Of a DNA stretch of 64,000 nucleotides, positions 8,135-17,116 are shown one piece after another. The stretch comes from Palsa-870 sp035937155. Its GTDB lineage: Bacteria > Chloroflexota > Dormibacteria > Dormibacterales > Dormibacteraceae. The translations under genes and the position numbers were made by a program. Within the stretch, counting starts at the first letter, position 1; the number at the start of each line of letters is the position of its first letter. The stretch lies in assembly GCA_035937155.1 (NCBI GenBank), contig DASYVJ010000077.1, positions 1 to 64,000 of the forward strand. The letters run 5' to 3'. The notes beneath the pieces are model-generated. The model made no database searches, was not told where the DNA came from, and worked only from the letters and a program-made list of their open reading frames with translations.

Positions 8135-8569
8135 CTAGGAATCTGAGTTTCGGCGCTCGCGTGAGCGCCGAATAGCGGGCGGAAGCAAGGCGTAAAGGTC
8201 GGCCCTATCGACAGCCTTGCTCATGTAGCCGACTACGTCGGGGTCATCGGTCCCTGACGGGAAGACAGGGTAGGCGGTGTAGAAGATGACAGGCACCTTC
8301 TGCCCGCGTGCTCTGAGTTCGTTGAGCAGCCCCCAGCCGTCCATCGGCTCGGGCAGCATCAAGTCGATGATCGCGACCTCCGGCTGGTCCGACTGCGCTT
8401 TATCCAGCGCCTGATCGGCGTCCTCGGCCATGGAGACCTTATAGCCGAGCATCCGAAGGTCTGTCTCGAGGATCACTCGCCACGCTCGCTCGTCATCCAC
8501 CACGAGCACGGTGGAGCCCCTCAGATCCTCTGGCGTTGGTGCGATTGGTTTGGGCGGTGTGAACGGCAC
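8135..8569 (-). CDS. Receiver-only response regulator
   Basis: 144 residues, essentially one receiver domain: DD in VLVVDDERAW, phospho-acceptor Asp in AIIDLMLP, Thr/Tyr region VIFYTAYP and Lys in GYMSKAVD. After it come only a short arginine-rich tail and no effector domain. Such proteins act as phosphorelay intermediates or modulate kinases. Its GTG start at 8569 is 16 bases from the start of the divergent large histidine kinase, so the two probably share a control region and work together. Confidence 0.9.
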   Translation of the reverse strand: MPFTPPKPIAPTPEDLRGSTVLVVDDERAWRVILETDLRMLGYKVSMAEDADQALDKAQSDQPEVAIIDLMLPEPMDGWGLLNELRARGQKVPVIFYTAYPVFPSGTDDPDVVGYMSKAVDRADLYALLPPAIRRSRERRNSDS

Positions 8570-8584
8570 CGGGTTAGTGTATCG

Positions 8585-11500
8585 GTGGCAATGCCAAGTT
8601 CAGCCCGGCGCGGCGCCCGGTCTCATGCGCCGTCCAGGCCGGTGAAGCGCGCCTCCGAAAGGATCAAGGCCGCCCCGGGCACGACAAAGGCCGGCTTGAC
8701 ACCGTCCGCAGCCGCACTCGTTCACGAGCTCGGCAGCTGCGTCACCGAAGCCGACCTCGTCCAGGTGCTTTATCGAGGCCTACACCCCCGCTTCGGCTAC
8801 GAGGTGATCGTCCTGCACGTTCTCGAGCGAGAAGGTTGGTACCGCTCGCTGCCGATCGACTCGGGTGTGCTCCAGGACGTGAGCCGGTTGCCCCTGAACA
8901 AGTCACTGTTCGCCAAGCAGTACGCGAATCCACACTCGACCGTGCTGTACACCGCGCCCAGCAGCCAGGAAGTCGGCAAGGGACCAGGGGCCGGTCGCAA
9001 CATCAGGTTCGCCATCTGGGTGCCGATCAAGCATCAGGGCGAGCTCATCGGCAGCGTCCTCTACCAGTCCTACCGCAAGCGTCGCGTACCTGACACCGAG
9101 ATTGCATTTCTCGATGAGGTCCATCGCCGCCTCGGCGTGCTTCTCGCCAACGCCTCGCTGAATGAGCTGACACGCAACCAGGCGCGGCGGCTCCAGGCCC
9201 TGAACAGCATCGCGCGGGCGATGGCCTCAACACTCGACGAGACCAGTGTCATCACCGGCCTCCACACGACGCTGCGCGAATTGCTGCCGGTCGACGCCCT
9301 CGAGATCGTGGCTATGCCGGACGATGGCACGGACCGGGTAAGGATGCTGCACATCGAAGCCGACTCGGCGCCGACCGCTCGCTGGTTGCCACTGCGGTCC
9401 GCCGCAGCCTCAGCTGCGCGTGCCGTGGTTCGCGACTCCAAGCCGGTGCTCGTCCATCAGCCCACCTCATCGCTCTGGGTACCGATCAAAGAGGCCGACG
9501 TCGCGCGAGGAGCGCTCGGGATCCGATCTTCCAGCTCTTACGCATATGAGGATTCGACCGCGGCCTTTCTGGAGCTCGTCGCTGACGAGGTGACGCTTGC
9601 GCTGCGCAACGCCCGCAGCTATGAAGCCATCGAAGATCAGCGGCGAAGGCTCGAGGTGGTCAACTCGATCGGGCGCCGGCTTGCTTCCAGCCTCGACCGG
9701 TGGTCGATCATGCGCACGCTGCGCGAGGAGCTGGCCTCCTTTCTGCGATTCGACGGCTTCATCCTCGCCACCATCACGCAAACTCCCGAAGGACCGGTCG
9801 CCGAGGGCTACCAGTACGTCGCCGGCGTCGAAGAGGTCGTGCCGCCTGTGGCTCTTGCCGTCACGGGGCCCTCCCGAGAGGCATACGAGACCGGGAAACC
9901 AGTGCTGGTAAAGGTCTCGCCTTGGGCGCGAAGCTTCCAGGGCAAGGACCTCGAGCGGGAGCGTTGGACCATGGGCCAGGGCGCTGCCGTGTTCGTCTCG
10001 GGGCCGCCGTCCGACCGTCGAATGGTCTCGCGTTCGTTCGTGTGGGTGCCGGTGCTCAGCGGTGAGCGCATCACGGCCATGCTGTCGCTGCAGTCGTACC
10101 GCGAGGGAGCCTTTGATGAATGGCACGTCAAGCTGCTGCAGGACGTCGCCGCTCACGTGAGCCTGGCGCTCGCCAACGCCGATCACTTCGCCGAAGCGCA
10201 GGCAGAGCGAGCGCGACTGGAAGCGCTCCACGTGCTAGAGATGGGCGTGGCGCAAGCGTCCGACGAGCGACAGATCGCGGATGCGATCTTCTCGGTCGTC
10301 AGCGAGTACCTCGGCGCGACGAACATGGTGCTTGCCTACCTCGACGTCGCCGGCGACATGGCTGGGTTCACCGGCGATCGAGGCGGCGAGACGGCCGCTG
10401 TCGGTCCCGTACCGATGGCCGAGGTTCCGTTCTTCCGCCGGATGATCGAGCACGGCGGGATGGTCCTGGACGTAGCACAGGAGGATCCCTCGGACCTCGT
10501 CGGACCGATCGGGACATATCTGTTCGCGCAGTCTCCGAGCCATGTCGTCTGGATGCCGATCACCCAGGAGGAACGCGTCGTCGCCGGCATTGCGGCGATG
10601 CGCAACGATGGCGGCCGCTTCCAGCCCATCCATCTCAAGTTGCTCGAAACGGCGGCCCCGGTGGTGGGCATCGCGCTGCGCACGATGCGCCTGCACCATG
10701 CCAACGAGCTGGCCCTCGCGCAGTCGGTTCGCATCCAGGAGCTTGCGGCACTTGCCGGCCACGAGCTCATGAGCGTGGTGGCGAATATCGGAGACCAGGC
10801 CAGGACGATGCTCGAGTGCGCAGGCGCGGTGTGCTGGGCGTTCGACACTGAGGGCCGGATCAGCGCCATGCGGGGCACTGGTGACCCGGCCGCCGAGCAG
10901 GTGCTGTCGTGGGCCGGGCTCAGCGCAGAGGACAGCTGGCGCGACGCGCCGTCCGGCCTGGTGAGCGGCACTACGCATGCGCATGCCTGGAGCTTGATCC
11001 CGCTCTGGTACGGCGACCGCCTTGTCGGAGCCATCGGTTCGGTTCACGCCTCGACGCACCTCGCTGGACCAACCTCTGCCGCCCTTGACTTTGCGCGGCA
11101 CGCGGCCGTCGCGATTGAGAACTCCCGCCTGGTGGCGGAAACTCGCGGTCGGATTCGCACCCTGGAGGCTGTGGCCGAGTTCGCGAAGTTGAATCCAACC
11201 GAACCCGATCGAGCTCGTTCGGAGATGGCGAGGCTGGTCAGCCGCGCCCTGGCCGGCTCGCAGGGAGAGCTCTGGCTGCTCGAGGACGGCCAGCTGGTCC
11301 GTCGCTCTGACGACGGGGAGGATGCGCCGCGGGTGCCAGTGAGCGACAGCACCCAGCTGTTGCGAGCGCTCGCGTCGCCTGCCGGAAGCCGCCGGCTGCG
11401 CGCGCTGCTCGACCTGCTCGGCGCGCCGCCGGACGCATTTGCCATCCCGATCCAGGTCGAGGGCGGTCTCGCTGGATTGCTGGTTGCGAGGATGACCGGC

Positions 11501-12613
11501 GGCGGCGCCGAGACCAGGCGTCTCGCCGCAGTGCTCGCCGGCCAGGCGGCCGTCCTGATCGGTCAGCTCGAGCTGGTCGATGCTCTGGATCGCGAACGCA
11601 GGATGATGAACGCGATCCTCCGCCACTCACCGGTCGGCGTGATGCTCGAGGACGCAGCGGGACGCATCGTGTATGCGAACCCAGAGGTCGAATCGATCTA
11701 CAACCTGCAGGCGTCCGACATGCCAGGGAAGAAGCCGGCGGAGGTCTATGAGGCTGCCGGCGCTGTGCCGGCCGACGAGGCCGAATCAGACGGAACGCTG
11801 GAGCTGCGCATGCATGACCCGGATCGGACAGTGCACGTGCGCCGGGTCATGATCCCCGGCCTTGAAGGCGAGCCCGCCGGCATTCTCACGCTGCACGAAG
11901 ACGTAACCGCCCAGCGCATCGCTCTCGAAGCGAAGGACTTGATGCTTCGCGCCATCGGCCACGAGGTACGAAGCCCTGCCGCCGCAATGAAGAACACCCT
12001 CGCCGGGATCATGCAGTGGGACACGACGATCGATGCGACCGGACGGCGCGAGCTTCTACAGGAGGCCTACGAGTCGTCCGACCGCCTGTTGAGCCTGGTC
12101 GAAAGCCAGCTGATCATCGCCAAGCTCGAGACCAGACACTTCGAGCCCAGTCCCGAGCCGGTAGACCTCGGGCCGGCTCTGGACGGTGTCATGGGAGTCC
12201 TGCTGCACCGATACCAGGAGCGCTCTGCGGCGGTGCAGGTCAGCCTGCCGGTCGGCCTGCCGCCCGCGTTCTGCGAGCCCACTCACCTGGGCCAGGTGCT
12301 GACCAACCTGATCGGCAACGCACTCGAATACACATCTGGTTCGGTGCAGGTCGAAGCGCGAAACGTGCAGCGCGGCTGGCTCGAGATCACCATCGCGGAC
12401 CAGGGGCAGGGCTTGCCGGCCGCGAGCCTGGAGACGCTCTTTGAAAAGACAGGACCGGCCGGGCGCAACCGGTCGCAAGGTGGCCTGGGTCTTGGCCTAT
12501 ACCTGTGCCGGCTCGTCGTCGAGCGTTCGTTTGGCGGCCGGGTCTGGGTTGCCTCGAGCGATCGCAATGGCACGACGTTCAAATTCACGGTTCCAGCAAG
12601 GATTCGCACCTGA
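8585..12613 (+). CDS. Large soluble multi-GAF / PAS sensor histidine kinase
   Basis: 1342 residues with no membrane segment. About six GAF-like units occupy residues 45-1000; the recurring pattern is a W(V/M)P(I/V) strand and a closing helix such as HVSLALANADHF, ADEVTLALRNARSY or AAVAIENSRLV. A PAS domain follows at about 1010-1110 (RHSPVGVMLEDAAGRIVYANPE). The DHp helix has phospho-acceptor His1126 in GHEVRSPAAAM. The ATPase domain has an N box (NLIGNALEYT), G1 (DQGQGLP) and G2 (GGLGLGLYL), so it should be active. Start GTG 8585 or ATG 8591. It is divergent from the receiver-only gene and followed by the DHp-like gene. The GAF stack suggests integration of several soluble ligands or redox cues. 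Confidence 0.92.
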   Translation: MAMPSSARRGARSHAPSRPVKRASERIKAAPGTTKAGLTPSAAALVHELGSCVTEADLVQVLYRGLHPRFGYEVIVLHVLEREGWYRSLPIDSGVLQDVSRLPLNKSLFAKQYANPHSTVLYTAPSSQEVGKGPGAGRNIRFAIWVPIKHQGELIGSVLYQSYRKRRVPDTEIAFLDEVHRRLGVLLANASLNELTRNQARRLQALNSIARAMASTLDETSVITGLHTTLRELLPVDALEIVAMPDDGTDRVRMLHIEADSAPTARWLPLRSAAASAARAVVRDSKPVLVHQPTSSLWVPIKEADVARGALGIRSSSSYAYEDSTAAFLELVADEVTLALRNARSYEAIEDQRRRLEVVNSIGRRLASSLDRWSIMRTLREELASFLRFDGFILATITQTPEGPVAEGYQYVAGVEEVVPPVALAVTGPSREAYETGKPVLVKVSPWARSFQGKDLERERWTMGQGAAVFVSGPPSDRRMVSRSFVWVPVLSGERITAMLSLQSYREGAFDEWHVKLLQDVAAHVSLALANADHFAEAQAERARLEALHVLEMGVAQASDERQIADAIFSVVSEYLGATNMVLAYLDVAGDMAGFTGDRGGETAAVGPVPMAEVPFFRRMIEHGGMVLDVAQEDPSDLVGPIGTYLFAQSPSHVVWMPITQEERVVAGIAAMRNDGGRFQPIHLKLLETAAPVVGIALRTMRLHHANELALAQSVRIQELAALAGHELMSVVANIGDQARTMLECAGAVCWAFDTEGRISAMRGTGDPAAEQVLSWAGLSAEDSWRDAPSGLVSGTTHAHAWSLIPLWYGDRLVGAIGSVHASTHLAGPTSAALDFARHAAVAIENSRLVAETRGRIRTLEAVAEFAKLNPTEPDRARSEMARLVSRALAGSQGELWLLEDGQLVRRSDDGEDAPRVPVSDSTQLLRALASPAGSRRLRALLDLLGAPPDAFAIPIQVEGGLAGLLVARMTGGGAETRRLAAVLAGQAAVLIGQLELVDALDRERRMMNAILRHSPVGVMLEDAAGRIVYANPEVESIYNLQASDMPGKKPAEVYEAAGAVPADEAESDGTLELRMHDPDRTVHVRRVMIPGLEGEPAGILTLHEDVTAQRIALEAKDLMLRAIGHEVRSPAAAMKNTLAGIMQWDTTIDATGRRELLQEAYESSDRLLSLVESQLIIAKLETRHFEPSPEPVDLGPALDGVMGVLLHRYQERSAAVQVSLPVGLPPAFCEPTHLGQVLTNLIGNALEYTSGSVQVEARNVQRGWLEITIADQGQGLPAASLETLFEKTGPAGRNRSQGGLGLGLYLCRLVVERSFGGRVWVASSDRNGTTFKFTVPARIRT

Positions 12614-12615
12614 TG

Positions 12616-12811
12616 GAGTGTCCCGCTTCCGAGGGTCCTTGGATCTTCGCGTCCTAGACGGGCGGGCGCCTAAAGGCGCTGAAGCCAGCGTCAAGGGGCC
12701 CGGCGCCGCGTCGTCACGCATCTACGATGCGCTCCTAGCTGCGCCACCCTTTCCTTGGCTCCGCCCGTCGAGACCGCGAAATATCCGGCGGACGTCGGGA
12801 TCGGGACACTC
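12616..12811. repeat. Inverted-repeat element R1 (196 bp)
   Basis: The left arm starts GAGTGTCCCG and the right arm ends CGGGACACTC; the arms stay complementary for about 35 bases. The centre has GGGCGCCT...GGCGCTGAAGCC and the hairpin CGCAT-CTACG-ATGCG, shared with R3. It begins 2 bases after the kinase stop and ends 17 bases before the next ATG. This is the most degenerate of the seven copies. Confidence 0.72.
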
Positions 12812-12828
12812 TTACCGTTAGACCCGCA

Positions 12829-13575
12829 ATGAGGGCCACCGCGCCGATGTGGGTCAGAGTGGGCGGTGGGATGGAGTCGATCCCCGATCGTCAGCGCCAT
12901 GGGCCTGCCGACCCCGACTTTCCGCCGCCGGGCGGCCCGTGGGAACCGCTGAACCTCGGCGGGCGGCTGGTCGGGTGGGCCGACAAGGGAGGCCTGAAGC
13001 TGGCGCGGCAGTGCGCCGAGCTCGGCGAGCAGATGGTTGCCGAGCACCGCGACTACCTGCTCGGGCGGCTCGGCCACAAGCTTCGCTCCTCGGTCCTCGC
13101 ACTCCAGGAGTCGGCTCGGCAGGCCGCATTTGGCCGCCCCGAGCTGCTCGAGGCCGTGTTCGAGCAAGCCCAGGAGGTCGGCCGACGCGCCGCCGCTGTG
13201 GAAGCTGCCGCTGTGCAATCGAAGGACGGCGCGCGGGGCGTCGTGCTGGGCGCTGTGCTGAACCTCGCCATGCCTTCGGCAGCACGCGAATTGCCACCGA
13301 ACGCCGTCGTCCTTGGCTCCGAGCCGGCGCTTGTCGAGGCTTTCTCCCGCGCCAAGGACTGGCTCGGCAGCGACGGTTTGAGCATCGCCGCCGAACCCGT
13401 CGGCTCGTGGTGGAGGGTGCAGCTCAACTCGTCGGGGCCGCGCCGCCCGCTGGCGGTGCCCGAGATGGGCGAGCCGCTCTTGCGCTTGATCGTCGACACC
13501 CATCTCGACGGGTGGCTCAACGCGTCGCGGCCGGACGGCGCCGACATCTACCTGCCGGCGCACCCTCTTCGTTGA
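12829..13575 (+). CDS. DHp-like protein, candidate histidine phosphotransferase or pseudokinase
   Basis: 248 residues that I do not recognise as a named family. Residues 70-120 look like a histidine-kinase DHp hairpin: LLGRLGHKLRSSVLALQES puts a His (83) in an H-box-like setting, followed by a second amphipathic helix rich in Glu, Ala and Arg. The remainder has the spacing of a GHKL domain (PNAVVLGSEPALVEAF, then WWRVQLNSSGP) but no N, G1 or G2 box, so ATP binding is unlikely. That combination resembles the phosphotransferases ChpT and Spo0B. Its position directly after the large kinase supports a relay role. The first 40 residues are proline- and glycine-rich; ATG 12829 or GTG/ATG codons within the next 45 bases could be the start. 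Confidence 0.6.
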   Translation: MRATAPMWVRVGGGMESIPDRQRHGPADPDFPPPGGPWEPLNLGGRLVGWADKGGLKLARQCAELGEQMVAEHRDYLLGRLGHKLRSSVLALQESARQAAFGRPELLEAVFEQAQEVGRRAAAVEAAAVQSKDGARGVVLGAVLNLAMPSAARELPPNAVVLGSEPALVEAFSRAKDWLGSDGLSIAAEPVGSWWRVQLNSSGPRRPLAVPEMGEPLLRLIVDTHLDGWLNASRPDGADIYLPAHPLR

Positions 13576-13579
13576 CCAT

Positions 13580-13779
13580 AGAGCCCCGGCCGCGGATCCT
13601 CGACGGATCTTCGGCGCCCATGCGGCCCATCTGCGTCGTTGCGGCTTCCGCTTCTCGCTCACGCATCAACGGATACGCTCGCTCCGATGCTCAGCCCGTC
13701 CACTGGGGTCCCCATGACGAAGTCATGGGAGGGACCCCTGGTCACCGAATCTCTCGCCGAGGCCCGCGGCCGTGGCTCT
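13580..13779. repeat. Inverted-repeat element R2 (200 bp)
   Basis: Arms: AGAGCCCCGGCCGCGG at the left and CCGCGGCCGTGGCTCT at the right, continuing inward to CTCGACGGATCTTCGG and CCGAATCTCTCGCCGAG with a 3-base bulge. An inner hairpin, CATGAC-GAA-GTCATG (13713-13727), sits inside an outer GGGGTCCC/GGGACCCC stem. It fills the gap between two genes; the last 8 bases hold the GTG start of the MBL-fold gene. Confidence 0.85.
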
Positions 13780-14542
13780 AGTCCACCGAGTAGTCGCGCC
13801 GAATCCCGGGCCGTACACGGGTCCCGGGACCAATACGTGGATCGTCGAGGCGGGCCCGGTGGTGGTCGTGATCGACCCCGGCCCTGAGGACGAGAGCCAC
13901 CTCGCGGCCATCAACAAACGGCTTGCGGGCGCGACTGTCGGCGTGGTGCTGGTCACGCACGGGCATCCCGACCACCTGCCCCTGGCAGAGCGCCTCGCGG
14001 CCGCACACCATGCCTCGGTCAAGCGTTACCCCGAGCTTGGCGATCAAGAGGTGGTGCGGGTTGGCACGCTCAACGTGACCGCTTTGTTTACGCCGGGGCA
14101 CAGCGCGGACCATCTCTGTTTCTGGCTCGCCGGCGACCGGGCGCTCTTCACCGGAGACCTCATCCTTGGCCGAGGTAGCTCGATGGTCACCTATCCCGAG
14201 GGCGACGTGGCCGCGTACCTGGACTCGCTGGCCAGGGTGGCTGCGCTTGGCCCGCGGATCCTGTTCCCGGGCCACTGGGATCCGGTCGAGGACGCGATGG
14301 GAAAGATCGAGGAATACCGCGTTCACCGTCTCGAGCGCGAGGCCCAGGTCCTCGCCGAGGTCAGGCGAGGTAGGGGAACCGCAGGCGACCTGACCCGGCG
14401 TGTTTATGGCGAGCTGGATGGCAATCTGATGGTCGCCGCGGAGATGACGCTGCGTGCGCATCTGCACAAGCTGGTCATCGACGGCGCGGTCAAGTCAAAC
14501 GGCCCAGGCGACCAAGAGATTTTTGAGGCGCCGGTATCGTAG
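13772..14542 (+). CDS. MBL-fold metallo-hydrolase, LACTB2-like
   Basis: 256 residues. The N-terminus VVAPNPGPYTGPGTNTW and the metal motif THGHPDH, followed by the His in FTPGHSADH, the Asp in FTGDLILG and the His in LFPGHWDP, give a complete metallo-beta-lactamase site. The C-terminal helical part (GDLTRRVYGELD, then LRAHLHKLVIDGAV) matches the winged-helix tail of LACTB2-type proteins, which act as endoribonucleases or hydrolases. No in-frame ATG, GTG or TTG lies between the GTG at 13772 and the conserved fold, so the start codon falls inside the right arm of R2. It is five bases from rlmN and probably co-transcribed with it. Confidence 0.86.
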   Translation: MALVHRVVAPNPGPYTGPGTNTWIVEAGPVVVVIDPGPEDESHLAAINKRLAGATVGVVLVTHGHPDHLPLAERLAAAHHASVKRYPELGDQEVVRVGTLNVTALFTPGHSADHLCFWLAGDRALFTGDLILGRGSSMVTYPEGDVAAYLDSLARVAALGPRILFPGHWDPVEDAMGKIEEYRVHRLEREAQVLAEVRRGRGTAGDLTRRVYGELDGNLMVAAEMTLRAHLHKLVIDGAVKSNGPGDQEIFEAPVS

Positions 14543-14547
14543 GCGCC

Positions 14548-15609
14548 GTGACTGACTCTCGGAGTCCAATCCTGTCGTTGTCGCTGGCCGAGCTCGAAGC
14601 CTGGCTGGTCGCCAACGACGCTCCCGCCTACAGGGCGCGGCAGGTTTGGGGCTGGCTGGCACGCGGTGCGGCCTCGTTCCAGACGATGCACGACGTGCCC
14701 AAGCCACTTCGCGCGGCGCTCGAGCGGGATTTCAGGATCACCTCGCTGCGACCGGTCGCAGTGAGCCAGGCCGATCGTTCGCTCACCTCAAAGACCCTGT
14801 TCGAGCTCGACGGCGGTCATTCGGTTGAGGCGGTCGTGATGCGCTACGCGGACCGATCCACGCTGTGCATCTCATCGCAGGCCGGCTGCCCGATTGGCTG
14901 TCCGTTCTGTGCGACCGGCAAGTTTCCGTTCGGGCGCAACCTCAAGGCCCACGAGATCGTCGAGCAGGCCGTCGATGCGGTGCGGCTGCTGGCAGCCGAG
15001 GCCCGGCGCCTCTCGCACGTCGTCTTCATGGGCATGGGCGAACCGATGGCCAACTATCAAGCGGTCATCGAGTCGGTCCGCCGCATGTCCGACCCTGAGC
15101 TGCTGGGCATCAGCCCGCGTCGCATCGTGGTGTCGACAAGCGGGTTGATTCCCCGGATCGAGCAGCTCGCCGAAGAGCGCCTGCCCGTCACGCTCGCGAT
15201 CTCGCTGCATGCAGCTCGCGATGAGCTGCGAGACGTCCTCGTGCCCATCAACCGGAAATACCCGGTGAGCGAGCTGGTGGACGCAGCGCAGGGTTATGCC
15301 ACGAAGACGGGACGGCGCGTGAGCTACGAGTGGGTGCTGCTGGCGGAGGTCAATGACACCGAGCGCGATGCCAAGGAGCTCGGCCGGCTGCTCAGGCGAA
15401 AACTCGCGCACGTGAACCTGATCCCGTTCAACCCGGTCGAGGACACGCCTTATCGCGCGCCGGACCGCGCCGCCATCCGGCGCTTCAAGGACATGGTCGA
15501 GGGCCAGGGCTTGAACGTCACCGTGCGCGACACACGCGGCCGTGAGGCCGACGCCGCATGCGGCCAGCTGCACGAGCGTGTAATGCGGAACAAGGTCGCG
15601 GTCTCCTAA
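14548..15609 (+). CDS. rlmN: 23S rRNA (adenine-2503-C2)-methyltransferase RlmN
   Basis: 353 residues. The radical-SAM cluster motif is QAGCPIGCPFCATG (CxxxCxxC). The second methyl-carrying cysteine is in DAACGQL near the C-terminus, as in RlmN. GMGEPMANY, LAISLHAA and HVNLIPFNPV are further family blocks. The enzyme methylates C2 of A2503 in 23S rRNA and often A37 of tRNAs. The GTG start at 14548 gives the standard length. The preceding MBL gene and the following DUF72 gene are on the same strand with gaps of 5 and 3 bases. Confidence 0.95.
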   Translation: MTDSRSPILSLSLAELEAWLVANDAPAYRARQVWGWLARGAASFQTMHDVPKPLRAALERDFRITSLRPVAVSQADRSLTSKTLFELDGGHSVEAVVMRYADRSTLCISSQAGCPIGCPFCATGKFPFGRNLKAHEIVEQAVDAVRLLAAEARRLSHVVFMGMGEPMANYQAVIESVRRMSDPELLGISPRRIVVSTSGLIPRIEQLAEERLPVTLAISLHAARDELRDVLVPINRKYPVSELVDAAQGYATKTGRRVSYEWVLLAEVNDTERDAKELGRLLRRKLAHVNLIPFNPVEDTPYRAPDRAAIRRFKDMVEGQGLNVTVRDTRGREADAACGQLHERVMRNKVAVS

Positions 15610-15612
15610 CCA

Positions 15613-16305
15613 ATGCTCTACGCCGGCACGTCCGGCTTCAGCTATCCGGGGTGGAAAGGAAATTTCTACCCGGCAACGCTGCCCGGCGCCAAGATGCTGG
15701 CCTTCTACGCGGAGCGACTGAACGCGGTGGAGCTGAACGGTAGCTTCTACCGCACGCCGCCCGAGACCACTTTGTTGAAGTGGGCCGCTGACACGCCGGA
15801 GGGCTTTCGTTTCTGCATGAAGGGAAATCGCGGCCTGACCTATTCCGCCGAGGGTTTCGATCGCGTGGGGCTGGCCCGCATCCTGGGTGAGAGGCTCGCG
15901 CCTTTAGGTGATCGACTGGGCCCGATTCTCCTGCAGTTTCCGCCGACCCGCCAATTGAACTTGAGCCTGCTCGATTCGCTGCTAGGTGCGCTCGGCCGTC
16001 CCGCGGCCGCTGAGTTCCGCCACGAATCGTGGTTGAACGATGCGACGTACCGCGTCCTTCGTGCGCACAAAGCTGCGCTGGTCGTCACCGACGAGGAGAA
16101 GTGGCCGCGCGCTCCGCTGGTCGCCATAGGGCCGGTGGCGTACTTCCGGCTGCGGCGTGGCTACACGATCGCGTCGCTGCAACCTTGGATCGCCGACGTC
16201 AGCACGGCTGCGGCCGCTCACAATGACGTCTACGTTTACTTCAAGCACGACCCTGAGTCCCCCGCCCTAGCCGAGCGCTTGCTGGGGTCGGCGGCTAGAC
16301 CGTAG
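15613..16305 (+). CDS. DUF72 (YecE-like) TIM-barrel protein
   Basis: 230 residues beginning YAGTSGFSYPGWKG, with FYAERLNAVELNGSFYRTP and ILLQFPP, the three blocks that define DUF72. The family is very widespread, predicted to be a TIM barrel, and has no settled function; occasional links to iron-sulfur or repair genes are known. It follows rlmN by 3 bases. Its stop overlaps the convergent lgt gene by 11 bases. Confidence 0.92.
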   Translation: MLYAGTSGFSYPGWKGNFYPATLPGAKMLAFYAERLNAVELNGSFYRTPPETTLLKWAADTPEGFRFCMKGNRGLTYSAEGFDRVGLARILGERLAPLGDRLGPILLQFPPTRQLNLSLLDSLLGALGRPAAAEFRHESWLNDATYRVLRAHKAALVVTDEEKWPRAPLVAIGPVAYFRLRRGYTIASLQPWIADVSTAAAAHNDVYVYFKHDPESPALAERLLGSAARP

Positions 16306-17116
16306 CGGCAACGGAGGGGCGGCTGCTCGCTCGGCCCCGCCGGAACAGGATCGGCACGGCAATCACGGCGATTGCGACCATGAGCAGCGAGGCCAGCTGC
16401 GCCTGGCGCATCCCGAGGAAGACGGCAGGGTCGGTCCGCAGGAAGCTGAGGAAGAACCGGCCGGCCCCGTAAAGGCCAAGGTAGATCAGCCCGATCACTC
16501 CATCCGGCAACCGAGCCTTCAATCGCTGATGGAACGGAAGCAGCGCCCCCAGGATGGCGAGCGTGAGGACCATCTCGTAGGCGACCTCGGGGTGGACCAC
16601 CACTCCCGGCTCCCCGAGAGTCGCCGGGTTTACGTACTCGACTCCCCAGGGCAGGTTGGTCGGCGTGCCGTGATGCTCGCCGTTGATGACGTCTCCGATG
16701 CGTCCAATGGCGAGGCCGATCATCGCGGCAGCACCACTGGCGTCGATGACCTTCCAGAAGGAGAAGCGCGACCGGCGAGCCCAGATGTAGGCGCCGACCA
16801 TGGCGCCAAACAGGCCGCCCCACTGGCTGATGCCGCCCTCGGTGAGGGCGAAAACTCTCAGCAGCTGTCCGCCCGCGAAGAGCCTGAAGTTCTCCCAAAC
16901 GTAAAGAGCACGTGCACCGACCAGGCCGACCACCACCATCCACGCCACGCCATCCGCGCCACGCGCAGTGTCGATGCCGTCCTTCTCCAGCAGCCACAAA
17001 CCCAAACGCGCCCCGGCAAGAATTCCGAGCACCGCGAACACCCCGTGCCACGTGATCAGGAATGGTCCTATGCGGAAAAGGTTCGGATTCAGGTCGATGA
17101 CGATGGTGAGAAACAT
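16295..17116 (-). CDS. lgt: Prolipoprotein diacylglyceryl transferase
   Basis: 273 residues with about seven membrane segments. Signature blocks: HGVFAVLGILAG with LLEKDGID near the start, GGLFGAMVGAYIW, and the Lgt motif GLAIGRIGDVINGEHHG followed by GVEYVNP and HPEVAYEMV. It moves the diacylglyceryl group of phosphatidylglycerol onto the lipobox cysteine of exported prolipoproteins, consistent with the probable lipoprotein protease near the left end. The start overlaps the gltX stop by one base, so it is the second gene of a gltX-lgt pair. Confidence 0.93.
   Translation of the reverse strand: MFLTIVIDLNPNLFRIGPFLITWHGVFAVLGILAGARLGLWLLEKDGIDTARGADGVAWMVVVGLVGARALYVWENFRLFAGGQLLRVFALTEGGISQWGGLFGAMVGAYIWARRSRFSFWKVIDASGAAAMIGLAIGRIGDVINGEHHGTPTNLPWGVEYVNPATLGEPGVVVHPEVAYEMVLTLAILGALLPFHQRLKARLPDGVIGLIYLGLYGAGRFFLSFLRTDPAVFLGMRQAQLASLLMVAIAVIAVPILFRRGRASSRPSVAATV

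Noticed and set aside
10235..11626. 463-codon minus-strand frame opposite the histidine kinase
   Set aside because: Lies wholly within GAF/PAS coding sequence that matches known domains; no plausible protein features.
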